Source: Nymphaea colorata (Eukaryota; Streptophyta; Magnoliopsida; Nymphaeales; Nymphaeaceae). From it: 64,000 bases of DNA. The DNA is taken from the NCBI RefSeq assembly GCF_008831285.2, contig NC_045145.1, positions 17,420,802 to 17,484,801 of the forward strand, read 5' to 3'. This document shows, piece by piece, positions 29,091-42,346 of the stretch; position 1 is the stretch's first letter, and each line of letters starts with the position of its first letter. The notes beneath the pieces are model-generated. The model did not search any database and was not told where the DNA came from. It saw only the letters and a program-made list of their open reading frames with translations. A program made the translations under genes and the position numbers.

Positions 29091-32000
29091 TTAATCTGAT
29101 CTGCACGGCTCAGGAGAATCATCAAGTATAATTACTTCTTGAGCAGACCTGGCACCAAAGCGTGCAAGAGCCTCCTTCTCCAGCTTGTGAGCAAACTCCA
29201 AATTTTGAGCGTTAAAAGAGTTTAATTGACCACAACTTTGGAACAGCGTCCTATGCTGAAAGTAGTTCTCACTTTTAGCATCAAATACTGTCTGCGAGGA
29301 GAATCTAGCCAGATTGTCATTGTGAATACTACGGTAGCTTTTTTGTTGTGTAGGTAGCGGAATCCTAGGGTTGCCAAAATTGCCCGGAGACCTTGAGAGA
29401 GTTTCATGCTGGAAATGTGTAAAAACAAAAGGATCTTCTTGGACTGAAGGAGTTGAAAGAAGCTGGTTGGGCTTACACCCACAAGTCCCGGAAAAACCAA
29501 GATTCCTAACGTATTCAGAATTAGGATGATTGGTTTTACTACAAGGAGTACTGACGTGCTGCAGTACAGCATCTGCTTCACCTTTGCTTGCCACCATGAG
29601 GTTCTTCCCCATCAATCGCAGCACACAATTTGCAGTTGGCTGAACTTTACAATGATCAGATACCTGAGAAGCTGTGCCTCCATGGGGCCTTTGAATCGCA
29701 TCAGTTTGTGATTTTGTGGGAATGCCAAGAAAAGGTGAGCGCACAATTATATTGGTCATTTTATCAGCAGTTGCTGCCTGCAAGTCTTGTGGCAACTCGG
29801 GTACGAGATCCGAAAGGCAAGTGGATGCAGGGAATCCATTTTCCCCATGTACGCAACCATCAATAAATAATGGATAAGGATTGCTGTTTTGTGCCAAAAT
29901 ATGTTGACCTGCAGATACTGCACAAGAGCCTCTGCAACATATTCCCTCCCTCTGAGATGATGTATGATAACCTTGGCAACAACTTGTTTTGTTAACTTGA
30001 AAATGTTGAGTACCTGTAAATACCATGGATGCTTCAAAAGGTAAATCTGGGCTAATATTCTGCCAGCCTGGTATTCCATTTGGTGATGCAAGTTGCTGAT
30101 CTTCGAAAAAGTGAGAACAACTTTTCCTTGTGGAGTCAGAATCTTGGCATGGGGAGCATATGTTCATTTTGGACGGTCCAAAACATGATTCTGGCTCAAT
30201 AACTCTGCATATGGGCTCTACTGCAGTTGAAACACGAGCGCCCAACCTAGTGGAGGTAGGAGTTACCTGTGCTGCCAATATATCAAACAGGTTGCACTGA
30301 TATTCAGAGCCAATAAAATTTAGACAGCCCAAGTTTACGTGTCTATTTTGTTCAGCAGTTGATTTCCCCACAAATGCATCAACAAACACGTCTTCTTGGG
30401 AGGAGGTGAAGCTTTCCCCTTTCCCTTGGCATATAAAAGTATTAACTTGAGATATAGTTGCCTTGGCTTCAGAAACATTTTGCTTACTTTTTTCATTAAT
30501 CTTCTCATCCACAGTTTGGGAAGTATCATGGGCAGCCTTATTGCTTCCTTGATTGCTAAAAGAGCTATCTTCTCTAGATAACTCAGACTGCAAGGCTTCT
30601 GCTAGATTTTCCATGCAAGGTTCCAATTGTGTACCACCACTTGAGGGTAGGCATTCAGCTGAAACAGTTGCCATCTCTCCATAGGATGAAACTTTCGTGG
30701 GATCTCCAATACTATAAGATGTAGGAGCCAGCGGGTTGTGGACATCCAATGTCATTTCATCACCATCAGGTTCTTTTGCACCACCAAAATGCATATATTG
30801 TGGACTATCTCCACGATCCATAGTATCATGTGGCAACTCGTTAGGACCTGATCGTTTCTTCACAGTGAGTGGATTTTCATTATTCAATTTCTCTTCAGAA
30901 TCTAGTGCAGTGCCTTCCACAAGAGACAAGTAGTTTTCAAGCTTACTATCTTTAGTCTCTAGGGGACCTTTTGAGCAACCTAAGCTACAAGTTTCTTTAC
31001 CAGCTTGCAGAGTAATTGGGACACTGAAATTGCATGTCCTACTGCATCTGTTGTCTATACGACAAACTAGCTCCATTTGTTTGCCACTTTCCCTACTAGG
31101 TAGCTCTTCCCGATACTCTCTGGGAAAAGCTTCCTCAACATCCTTCAACTTGGATACTTTCTTAGCCATGTGACTTTTAGAGGAGAACTTCTTTCCCAAG
31201 GTTAGAAGCTTCTTTCCAGCAGAAGGACAACAATTCTTATAGGATAGTATCTGCAAGGTGCTTTGATCACCCTTAGCAGCCCCAGTTGCAGCTTGACAAA
31301 TTTCTCCTCCTTCACTGGGTGAATGAACAAAGGTTTCTGTTGAAATAGTTGAAGTTGGGTCGCAACTGGTGCATGTAGATGGATCACCATTGTGCACAAC
31401 ATTGTCCTTGGAGACATCCATATTTCCTTTGCATACAACTCTTTTCAGGTCTCTGCGTTTTGAACGAACCCAATGCTTTAGATGTCCAGAGGACCTTATT
31501 TTCTCTTGGGTTTTCTCATGCAGAGAAACTTTCTTTTTCTCCTTTTGATGCTCACATATCCTCTGTGCTCCTTCAGGCAATTCATGGTTCTGCTTATCAT
31601 GAAATACCACAAATCATAAGCAAGAATTAATTTCATTTTTGGTTACACAAAAAAAAAAAAAAAAAAGATAATGCTAACAAGGCTCTAGTCTAAGCTGAGC
31701 AAAGAACTGAAATCAATAGTTCGCAGTATTAACCTCACCAGCAAAAGAACAGATAATGGTAACAGCTTGTACAAAACATGAAACATAGATTTAAAAACGT
31801 GAAAACTGAATAGCAGTATCTCAAGTAGTTTGGCAAATCAAATCATCAGTGCCAGATGAATTTGTATTTTACATTTCTCAAAAAAAAAATGAAAAAAAAA
31901 TCTTATTATTGATAATTCGCCATAACATAATGAGATGTCAGAAAAGCATATTAGTATATTATATTGAATTAAAGCCGTCATCAAGGAGATAATAACTAAG

Positions 32001-34999
32001 CTGTAAAAACAGCAAGAATCATTCAAGACAGCATAAAAGCAAGCATAAATTACTAGAACACCCAACAATAACATCAAAGTCTTTTCAACTGTTACATAGA
32101 CATGCTAGAACTAGTACGCAACAAATCTAAATATTTGAATGACGAACATTGCAATCCAAGGCAATAAAAAGGGGAAGTCAAAATTTCACTAGCAGAAAAT
32201 TCAAACTCGTTACAGCTAGAGACAAATGTAGGAAGCACAGTTACAATACAACCAATTATTTCGCGACTTCTCTGACACTGAAACAAATACCCAAGAAATG
32301 TTAATATTCAACGCCATGAATTGTAATTTGAAGCCCAGAAAAGGAAGAGTTCAGATTCTTTTTACAGGAGAACGAAATAAAAAAGATAATTATTTTGACA
32401 TCCAAATGCAGCACGGTTTCTTTCCCATTCGAATGATATTAATTGTGATTCAACGTTAAAAAGGCAGGAATCAGATTTCCTTAACAGAGACTTCCAAAGA
32501 TATATATATGTCAAAATTTAATTATTATACCATCCACCCCATGTGTAACTTCTTCTCCACTTTTAGACACGATGGAATTTATAATCAATAGATTTTAGCA
32601 TTCCACTGATATGCTTTACAATTCAAAACGGGAAAGAGGAAGAACTAAAATTGTCCAACAGGAATCACAAACACATTTTCGGGTAAATAATGGATATGAG
32701 AAAGAGAACGGGTGATGATTTGTATTTTACTATTTTATTCCATACACCAGGCCGAACTAACACTGCCCATGTTACAGGCGGTGTGCCTTTCGGTCGCTCC
32801 TAACCGCTTGTAAGCCGAAGTCACCAAGAAAAAGCATTGTTACAGTGGCTTCAGCCAAACCAAGGCTTTACTCACTCTAAGTAGAAAAACCAATTTTTGA
32901 ATAAAAGGTACACGATATCATGTCTCTCAAATGCCGGCAAGAAGTAGAAATTCTTTCAAGAAAAATGAAAAACAAGACATAAGGAACTAAAAAGCAAAAA
33001 TATATCACCAGATGTAGTTTGTACCTGATTCTCAAGGTCTGTAAGCATGGTCAGTTTCTTGCCCTCGGTTTTGAGAAGTGAAGCTTTGGAACTGCTGAAG
33101 ACAAGGCTTCTCTTGTTAGAGGTAAGTGGACACCTTTCATCACTCTCACTCTTTGAATACTTACTCGACGAAGGACCCTCCTCCGAAGTCAACTGTGATA
33201 GCATACGAACCTTTCTACCGTTGGAGTCGACATTAACAGCGTCAGCATCACTCTCATCAGCAGAATTCACTTCAGCTGGCCTTGTTCTCTTGTTTTCTCT
33301 AAAATCTTCACTGGTTAATGACACCATAAAATTATTCAGTGTCCCTGTCGTGCCATTCGTCCGATCAAGGTGTTCAAGAGTGCATGGTCGTGCAGTTGCA
33401 TAGATCTCTTCTATTGATTTCATCTTTCTCGGCTTCACCTTGTGCCGCCTTTGCCTGATAGCTAGTGGTAGTTGGGTAGTCGAGTCCGACGCCAAGCATT
33501 GATCTATATGGGCATTCAAAGTAGTATTGGACGTCGATGAGAAATTCCTACAAACAGGGCATACCTTGGAAGCCATAGGATCCAGCAGCGCGCTCAACTT
33601 CGAAACGAACCCTTCGCATCTGCCGGATTCTGGCTTCATCTCCGAGCACTCCTTGCTTACAGTAAGAGAGCTCTTATCCCCGGGCCTTTTTGCTGGTTTC
33701 GAGCCACAATTCTCGTCCACATCCAACGAAGACTTGCTGTTGCAGAAGGACGGAGCCGGCTGGGAGGCGCCAACCACTGAAGGCTTTCGGCGACCAACCG
33801 GAACGAACTTAGGTGGCAGAAGAGTTTCTCTCACGAGGTCATCGTTGGTTATGGTAGAGTCGGATTCTGGCATCCCTTTGGGAGAAGAAGACGGTCTCGA
33901 GCTTGTCGATTCTTCCTGCTTGCTTGTAGCACCTAGTTGGTCTACGCACGTAGCTGATGTCCGTTGAAGGCCCCCACCAACATCGTCTTCAAGATCGAGT
34001 GCCTCACCAGCCACCTTGGTTCTTACAAGGTCAGAGTTTAAGAGGTGCCAAGGCTTGAAGGAAGTCGGCGGTTCGAAAGGTGGCAGGACGTCCGTCACTC
34101 CATGGTCAAGGCAGAGTTGCAGGTAGGGAGGATGGAATGGCCAGTTCTGCTTTATGCTCTTCGTCCTTGATTGACAGACGTAGTCTCTGCAATACCCAAC
34201 AAGATCTTGGCTTAAAGAAGTAAAGAAAAGGCTTGTTACCTCCATAACAGAAATTGGAAGAGACCATCTTGTGATAACCTCCGTGTAATGAACGTTTCAA
34301 GGTGCTTTCAGGTGTGCACATGAACCCAAATCCTTGACTGCCAACATTCGCTGCCAAGTTTCCTCCGCACAAGAAAAAAAAAAGTTCTTTGGGAATTATT
34401 TTCCATAAAAAATTCCATCAGATTGACGGAAATGTAAAGGAGGAGCCTCGGGTTCTAGGGTTTGATGTGTGCATGGGATCACAGTCGGCTCATTAATAAA
34501 GGCACCAAATAATGAAGCTTCATGCCAGATTTCTTCCGAGACTCCATCAGAAAAACAGACAGTAAGGCAAACAGTGCCATCTGTCCTACCAAAACCAAAC
34601 AAAGTAAAATCATCACGCTTTTTAAGTTTTTCTGAGTAATAGCCAGGTCGAGAGACCGCAGCCACAGCCTAGGTGAATCATTTGGACCTTCTCAATGGAA
34701 AGAAAACCCCCATTAAAAAAACTGCCGAAAAGTAAAGAGGAGAGGGAGAGAGAAAAACAAATAACGCAGAAAAGGACGAGAGAAGGAAAAAAGGGAAAAA
34801 GAAAAAAAATATATATGTAGGAAAAGAAAGGAAGTTACCTGATGGAGAAGCTCAGGAGATCTAGCTGGTCAAGTGTTGAGGTTGGCAGATCTGCCTCATC
34901 AAGGGATAGTTCATCGGGAGCCTTTTCATTGCTTCTCTTCTTCCTCGCAGAAACCTCAGAAGAGCACGGAGAATCTGAAGGGTTTTGAGTGGATAACAT
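29091..34999 (-). CDS. UBZ4 (Rad18-type) zinc-finger protein, HAPLESS8-like (tentative), 1273 aa
   Basis: Three coding exons on the minus strand, 34839-34999, 33025-34186 and 29091-31589, with GT-AG borders and phases that join exactly. Residues 1-54 begin MLSTQNPSDS and hold a basic patch RKKRS. Then come a conserved-looking DYVCQSRTKSIKQNWPF block and GVTDVLPPFEPP. The zinc finger is CPVC, 13 residues, then HIDQC (Cys263, Cys266, His280, Cys284), which fits the ubiquitin-binding UBZ4 pattern with its N-x-H-x-D-x-C end. The rest is long, Ser-rich and probably disordered. The C-terminus EVIILDDSPEP (VIIL at 1260-1263, then Asp-Asp) fits a SUMO-interacting motif. Likely nuclear. I believe this is the plant family containing Arabidopsis HAPLESS8 (At5g56250), supported partly by its position near a WRKY2-like gene; that identity is from memory. 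Biochemical role unknown. The start is the first ATG of a well-phased exon. Confidence 0.82.
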
Positions 35000-36250
35000 C
35001 TGAAGGAAACCTCCCCTTCTTCTCTCTCCTTTTCCTTTCTCTCCTCTCTTTCTCCCTTTACTTACCGTATCATCCGTGGAATTTGGTACTCCGAGCTCCT
35101 TTCTCTACCACAAACTCGATCGACCTCCACCACCCTTTCTTATCCCATCTAAAACCGTTCACTGTTCGTCGTCACAAATCCTTTGTCATAAGCCACCAGG
35201 CACTTCTTGGTATCCCAGAAGGGCAAGGAAAATAGCAGAACCGAGAAGAAGAAGATGAGAATAAGTTCTTCCCCTGGCTTTTTCTGATACACCAACCATC
35301 CCGCGCAATTGAACAGAAACATCACGCCTGCAGCCAAAGCACGGAAATGGTTCAGAACAGAAGCAACACGGAACATGTAAACGCGTTTGGATTGTTATTT
35401 TATGTGAAAAATGGAAAGAAGAGGAGCAGAAACAGAAAAGCCATCCACCACACACGAGAAGAGACTAAAGCAGAACTAGTAAAAGAATGTCCCAAATCAG
35501 GCTTTTCTCAAGCGACTCGAACGCCATCATTTCATGCGACCAAAACTCCGAACCAAGGAGCAGAAAAACCAACCAAAGATGACTGGAAGAAAGATACCCC
35601 AACAAGATTTATTGCAGGAAATCTAAGCTACCATCTGGAAAACCAAGTCGACGAAATCCCAACAAGATTCAACTCTCAAATGCAAGCCCCAAGAACGAGA
35701 ACGAAGAGCCACCAGAAGAGACAAGACCAGTTGTTATTTTCAGACACATACCAGTTGAAAGAGGACCGATCAAATAAAGCCAAGGAAGAAGGAGAGGTGA
35801 AAACTCACATAAAATCTTGGCAAACTCCTGCAATACGAGAGAGGGAGAGAGAGGGAGGGAGATGTTTCTTTCCTTTCGACATACACAAGCATCAAGGAAG
35901 ATAAGATAAATAAAAAACCAACGACAGGGAAGAAAAGCACGCCCACTCACAAAAACCAGGCGCATCTGGTTCTTTCTTCCGCACCCAAATCAGCACCAAT
36001 CTGACTTAAATATATATATATATATGTATATATAGATGGAAAGAAAGAAAAACAATCCTAGAGAGCTAAACACAGTCACAGCACAACAGCGGCACAGAAG
36101 AGAAGAGAAGAGAAGGGGAAAGACGAGAGAGAGAGGAGAGAAAGAGACTGGGTTTACAAAGAGACGTCCTTTCCTATACCTACTCTACGGGAAGGCTTTT
36201 CCCCATTTTTTCCTCTGCAGATTTCGATTTTCAAACAGGTCGTTTTCTTG
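35000..36250 (-). promoter_or_regulatory. Presumed 5' leader and promoter of the UBZ4 gene
   Basis: Pyrimidine-rich on the plus strand near 34990-35110, and purine-rich with a small TA run (36008-36032) further out. The frames here are unconvincing. The extent of the leader and any leader intron cannot be fixed without transcripts. Confidence 0.35.
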
Positions 36251-39200
36251 AAGAAAATTACCAAAACATCTTCTTCCGTCACCGATGGCCCCTCGTCCCC
36301 ACCTCCCCATGTGATCGGCCACCGGCGAACCCCGCCATTGGCTCATTTTCTGTTCCGCCCACGTACCAAACTACTAAATGGCCAAGAGAGTCTCGTCCCT
36401 TTACGCAAGGCGACAGACACAGCCCTCGAATTCCGTCGCTTTCCCCACATTGAAGAGAGGGGCCACGGCATACGGCCCTCCCCAGAAAAAAGGCGTTACC
36501 GGAGAATTAAATGAGAGTTACGTCGGAAAACTTCACAAAGTGGACGGTAGAGAGAATTGGGAGGAAATCGGTGTCAAGCCCACATTATTCATACACGTAA
36601 GCACATCAACTAGGCCAAAGAAATTTTCTCCCAACCCTATCTGTAAAAGCATGTTTGCACTATAATTTGTTGATTTAAAATACTCCTGCCATTATTAAAA
36701 CTAATAAACAATTCTGCAACTCGGAAGAATAAGAAAAAGGAATTACGTACATACATCGTTTGTCTATTTTTACATATATTGCATTTAATGGAGCCCCAAG
36801 GAAAATTACCATTACGGCTTCCCATGGCCTGTAATTAGTTCACAGGTCAACACGGTTGATCTTTTGCCTAAAGAGTCGGAGAGGTGACGATGGCAGTGGC
36901 GGCCATGGAAGAAAACAGAGGCAGACAGCGTTAACTTTCCTAATTATGATAAAATGGGTACATTATTTTTTTTATTCCCAAGATCCTTTGAAATTCATCC
37001 CTTCCTTCACCATGGTTTCAGGGGTGTCAAATCAGAACTTATTTAAACCCCGTTCTTCCAGATTCTTTCAGAAAAATTACCAGTTTTTTTCTTTTTAATC
37101 CATATGAAACACCTTAAATACCTGTTTAATGTATCTCTCCTCGTTTGAATGTGGTTGGTGTACATTTACATGCAAAGGAGAGTCAGGAATTGAGCCAAAA
37201 CAGATCGACGACATTGACAAGGAAGATAGAAAGCTCAGATTTGCCAACACTATGTTTTCCGAAAAATTTGGTAATTTTTTTTCCAGCTTTTGTACAGCTC
37301 AAACTCAGTTTAGAGCATTTTGATGACAAATCAAAATTTGATTTTGAGTTTGATGATCAAGTTTAGTTTTGAAAAAGTTGAGAATGACCAGCTCTTGCTT
37401 AACATGGGGGTCAATTCTTTTGGTCATTACTTTCTTGCAATGCAAATGGTGAGTGCATGATGTTTAGTTTGGCGAGTGTCTAGCTTCTTATCTAAGACTT
37501 GGAACAACCTTAGACTCTAAGAACAAAAAAAAAAAAAGAATAAGATATCTCGGAATCATGTTTTCTTTTCCAAAACCAAGCACATGGATCCAATTCTTTA
37601 AGTTATTATTTTTATCAACAAATTTCATTCATCATGGCCTATTTGAAAAAATATTAATTACGTTAATTATTCTTTTCCCATTGGATGCAGTTCTTTAGGC
37701 AATTAATAAAAGCTGATGGCTCAAACTGTGCTAAAATAACTGGTGAAAATTTCAAGCCGATTTACCTCATTAATTTGGACTAAGTTTTGTGTTACATAGA
37801 AAATAAGCAACTAAAACACATTGAAGGCAGATCACATCTCGATTGTCGATTCTGGCATTTTCGAGAAGGCTAATCGTTGAAATTCCGATAAAGAAATGCT
37901 CTTATCAAACTACATTTCAATAGTGAATTGAATTGAAAGAAATTCAAAACCAAACGTGTTTCTATGAAAGCTCGACGTAAGTTTGTGAAAACACACACAC
38001 ATGCATATATAGTTTTCTACACTGTATCAAATGACAATGATTTTAAAGTCTCTACAAGCCTTCAAGAATTAGCATACGTTATTAATGCTCTTAATAAGAA
38101 CGAAACTTATATGTGAAACTTTTTATTTATTAGAAGAATAAAGCTTTATTAAATCTTTATAATTGCTCATTTTACTCCCTATTAAATTGATTGAGAGCAG
38201 AGACAGTAAAGATAAAGAGTGACACGACAAGATTATTGGATTCTAATTCATTAGTCAAGATTTAGTTTATTTGTGCAATATAGTAATGATGTCCATCGTG
38301 TGAAGCAATGAAAATGCCTACAGCTAGGAGGCTTGTAGTAATCAAAAGAATAAAGTGCCAGGAGAGACCCGTCCAGACTTGATAAACGGGTTAAGCAAAT
38401 GACCGTCGGATACTCCATCGAACGGCTGAAATTCATTAACATTTGTGACAAAGCGGGTGGCCGAAAACAGCTTCATCCCCTTATGCATTGATAGATGTTA
38501 ATTTAATTGTAGCTTGTTTTCTCTAAGTATGGGCAACAGGCTGGGTTGGACTTGGACTGGTTATTTGATATTTAGGTTGTAAAAAAAAAAAACTTTTTTT
38601 ATACTTTTTTATTTTTTTTCATTTTATTTTTTTCACTAAAGTATTCTAGTTATTAACCATAAAAATTCTTACATCAGTATAGATTCATACACAATATAAC
38701 ACATGTAACCAGGTTGGAAAAATGTAGCCCGTTCAAAAATCACATAAATAACTTACCAACGTGCCCGCCGAAGGATGCATGCACCCATGACATCATCTCA
38801 CGGAGGGAGAGAGGGAGATGCAGCTTTCATAGAAGGGACGCCAGAGTTGGTCGTCTCAATCAACTTTTCTTTCACTCTGCCCTGAGTTTGAGGCAACCAA
38901 CCGCCAATCTCATGCTACCCCAACCAACCAACAGAATCTAGTAGCAAAATGCCAGCCATTTAATCTAAGGGCCTTTTCAATCTGCTTTTTCTCCCTTTCC
39001 TCGCACACGCGTTGTTCATGGCACCTCCTGTTTGTTTTCTCTTTCCACCATGTGGAGCAAGGAAAGGAGGATGATGAGCAACTCGAGGGAATCAATTTTA
39101 TCCCACAACAGTCTCCTCTCCAAGCTTCTTCCTTCGTTAGGTGAATCGATTGCATGTGTTTCTTCTCAGTATCTATCTCTACATCTTCTCGAGTGCCGAA

Positions 39201-39939
39201 ACTACCGTGATCGAGCTGGTGACCATTGCATTTACTGTGTATCGTGGGCGCACTGCTACCCATCTTCTCAAGGAGGAAGACAATCCATTCCTACTGCTGC
39301 TGCTGCTACTGTCAAAGAAGATGAAAAGGTCCAATTGGTAGAAGTTGTTTGACAATGGTTTCTTAAGAATCTCTTCAATTACCAAGTACACGATTGATGT
39401 CTAGCTTCATCTCTGATACTTGGTCTTAATGCATCTTACTGTTGAACATGATCATATATAGTATTCTGCGCAATATTTATCCATTGCTGCTAATAACATT
39501 TATTTATTTTTTATTCTCAATGAAGCAAAAGATGAGCAATTGCCGACTGAAAGTGAATGTTTCATTACTGCAAAATTGCGTAGTTCAAACTTGAAAATGG
39601 TTCTTTGGAAATGACATTCGTGTTGAGTTTCTTATATATCATAATATACATTAACAAAAGGAGCTTCCTTTAAAATTTGAGCAAGTTATGATCATAGATG
39701 AATGAACATCAGAATATGAGATGTTGAATTAAGGAATCATAAAATGCCCAATGTATGATGTTTGATAAATGACATTTTTAATCGGCATATTGCTGAAGCC
39801 AACAATTTTTGAGGCTTTAAATGGGACGTCTAATTATAAGAATAACATGATTTGTTGATTTGAAACATTTGCAGTCCGTAATCTATAAATAAAACATGTT
39901 AAAAATATCAAATACATAATCGGAACAGCGGATTTACAG
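36251..39939. other. Intergenic, no gene recognised
   Basis: Short frames only. The frames on both strands at 38714-39391 overlap one another and lack motifs. Confidence 0.4.
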
Positions 39940-40390
39940 CAGAAAACATTTCCTATTGGATTTGAGTCGGATGTAGTTCTACCGTATTTGTTTTTTGGAT
40001 GCTTATCTATTTGGATTCAAATTTGGATTTGAATACAAATGAAGAAAAATCTATAACTTATCAGGATCTGAATTTACAACCTAAATATAATCTGAATCCG
40101 ATTTTTGAATTCCTATTTAAATATGAATCAAATTTTTAAACCGAGTCCAACTGCATCATAGTATGTTAAGAACCAATTTCCAAAATGTATGGCTAGTGGA
40201 TTTAAGATATTTATTTAAAACTAAATCCAATCTGAATCGAATCATATACTCATTTAAATTTGAATACAAACATGGATCCAATCCGATGTTATTTTAAAAT
40301 CCATATCTGATCCGGTTTCTCACTCGAATGTCAAACTTTTTTCATATTCGCCTTTCTTGAAGCAGTTCGATCAAATATCAAACCCCCTAA
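39940..40390 (-). repeat. Dispersed repeat copy 2 (inverted relative to copies 1 and 3)
   Basis: The reverse complement aligns by eye with 10.69-11.11 kb. Matching blocks include TTTTAAATAAATATCTTA, CATTTTGGAAATTGG, GTAAATTCAGAT and TTTTCTTCATTTG. Borders are approximate. No coding capacity seen. Confidence 0.6.
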
Positions 40391-41061
40391 TCTTATGTAT
40401 CGGCTGATAACAGGTAAAAAATGTGCTCATCCGTAACCAAAGTCATAAAGTGATTAATCATTCAGAAAATATGGAGATACATATGTAAAAGCCTTTGAGA
40501 GACATAAATATAATTAATAGATGCAACATTTATGTGATCAAAAAAAGAGAACAACAAGAAAACTCCTTCAGTCGAGACTATAGAAACTTTGATTTTCTTA
40601 TGCAAGAAATCAATATTAGCAAATTCACAATTTGAATTCCAACCAAACACCATCTGCCCACGAGACCCCCAAACTCACAACATTCCATGATTTGATTAAG
40701 GAAGATTGAAGTCAAACTGAATCTTAAAATAAGAAAAACAAATTAATAAAGGACTCCGGCTCTCTAAGAGATCACCAATATCCAAGAGAAACCAGCAATA
40801 AAAGGCTAGTTGTAGTACAACCATTTCTTAGAGTCTCGCGCGACCCCATTTTATATCAACTCTCGATCAAACGTACCTCCTTTTCTCTTTCTTTATTATC
40901 TACACAACGACGTTTTTCACTTTGGGAAACCTCCCCGTGAATAAACACTGGGTTATCATAAATTAGTGTGCTTAAAAATTAAAAACTTATTGTCTAAAAA
41001 TATCATGAATCGTTTGTGAAAAACATTATACAATAAAAAAATAATTCATGCGCAGCTACTG

Positions 41062-41065
<4 letters not shown>
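40391..41065. other. Intergenic, no gene recognised
   Basis: AT-rich with no supported feature. Confidence 0.4.

Positions 41066-41097
<32 letters not shown>
41066..41097. repeat. (TA)n microsatellite
   Basis: About 32 bases of TA repeat passing into a short GA tract. A second GA tract lies at about 41268-41292. Confidence 0.95.
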
Positions 41098-41104
<7 letters not shown>

Positions 41105-41689
41105 GGAGAGAGAAGGAATCAAATTTAAAGTGGTGAAAGCGTCATTGGATGGGACTTGAGAGGCAGGGACGTTGCCTGCTTTCCCCCCACTTACCAACAA
41201 GAAAGTAAAAGGACGGGGAAGATATTTATTGTCTTGTGAAGTACACACGACAGCCAAAGGCCTCAATAGAGAGAGAGAGAGAGAGAGAGAGAAAGAAACG
41301 GCAGAAAATGTGCCACGTCCGGTTGTGAATCATGTTATGAATGTGCTCGTTGCAGCGAAGCTCCTGTCTTTGCATTAATGGCTGCTTTCGCACTTTCTTC
41401 TCAACTTCCTTTCTATCAAGCCTACGCTAAGTTGGGGATTTCTCGAACCTCTTCTTCTTCTTCCTTTCAGTTTCTTAAGCAATGGCAGGAGAGACTGTAA
41501 AGTTCTAATTACTCGACGAAGTAAATTTTTCGAATTCCCACCTGTTCTTCCTTTGCTGTTAGTGTTAGATCAGTCAGGGATGTCTGTCGACTCGTGTTCT
41601 CATTATTAAGTTTGATGACAAGAGAAACCATCGTTATTTTTTCTTTGATGTTCAAACTTATGAACTTGGAAGCGCATGTTTTCTTCGTT

Positions 41690-41900
41690 ACTCATCGGAA
41701 CTTTGAAATCGAATTGGATCCGTATCGGATCTTGTGTTTTCAAATTTGAAATATACGTACCTTGAATTTGCAAGAAGTTTGAACCCCCATTAACACAAGA
41801 GTTACATCCCTACCAAATCAAATTAGCAATTGGATTTGAATTTTCGTTTGCCAGATACGACTAAACGGATTAGAAATTGGATGAGTAATAAAGTATATTC
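41690..41900. repeat. Possible fragment of the dispersed repeat family
   Basis: Contains GAATTGGATCCGTATCGGATC and GGATTTGAATTT-like words typical of the three fuller copies. It is too short and diverged to align with confidence. Confidence 0.3.
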
Positions 41901-42291
41901 GACTGGTTTACATGCCAACAATAAGCACATGATTGGCATATTAGCTTTCTCCATCAACTAAAAATTTACATATGGACGATACTTCACTAATTCTTTTGGC
42001 TTTTTGCTAGACACAAACCCAATCTCTTTTCTCTAGTTCTAAGGGTATAGTATAGCTGGTCATGGTGAAAGCCTAATTACCAATTTTATTTTTGTAGGTA
42101 CTATTCTTTCGTATTGTTCATATTGAAAATTGTGACAAACACTACTTTCGAGTTGAATGAAATAATAATAAGTTTACCAAGGCTTTGAAGCTTCCCTAAA
42201 CATGAGCAGAGCCAAGGGGACTTAGCCTCCCCAATACATGCCATCTTCAATTTGCTCCTGAATGGATACCGACCACCTGAGAACTTCTTCC

Positions 42292-42294
<3 letters not shown>

Positions 42295-42343
<49 letters not shown>
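42295..42343. repeat. (TA)n microsatellite
   Basis: About 49 bases of perfect TA repeat. Confidence 0.95.

Positions 42344-42346
<3 letters not shown>

Noticed and set aside
34396-34665. 89-residue minus-strand frame inside the UBZ4 gene
   Set aside because: It falls in intron 1, between exons whose phases join exactly without it.
35347-35904. 185-residue plus-strand frame
   Set aside because: Basic, low-complexity translation of A-rich leader or promoter DNA of the opposite-strand UBZ4 gene. No motif or homology recalled.
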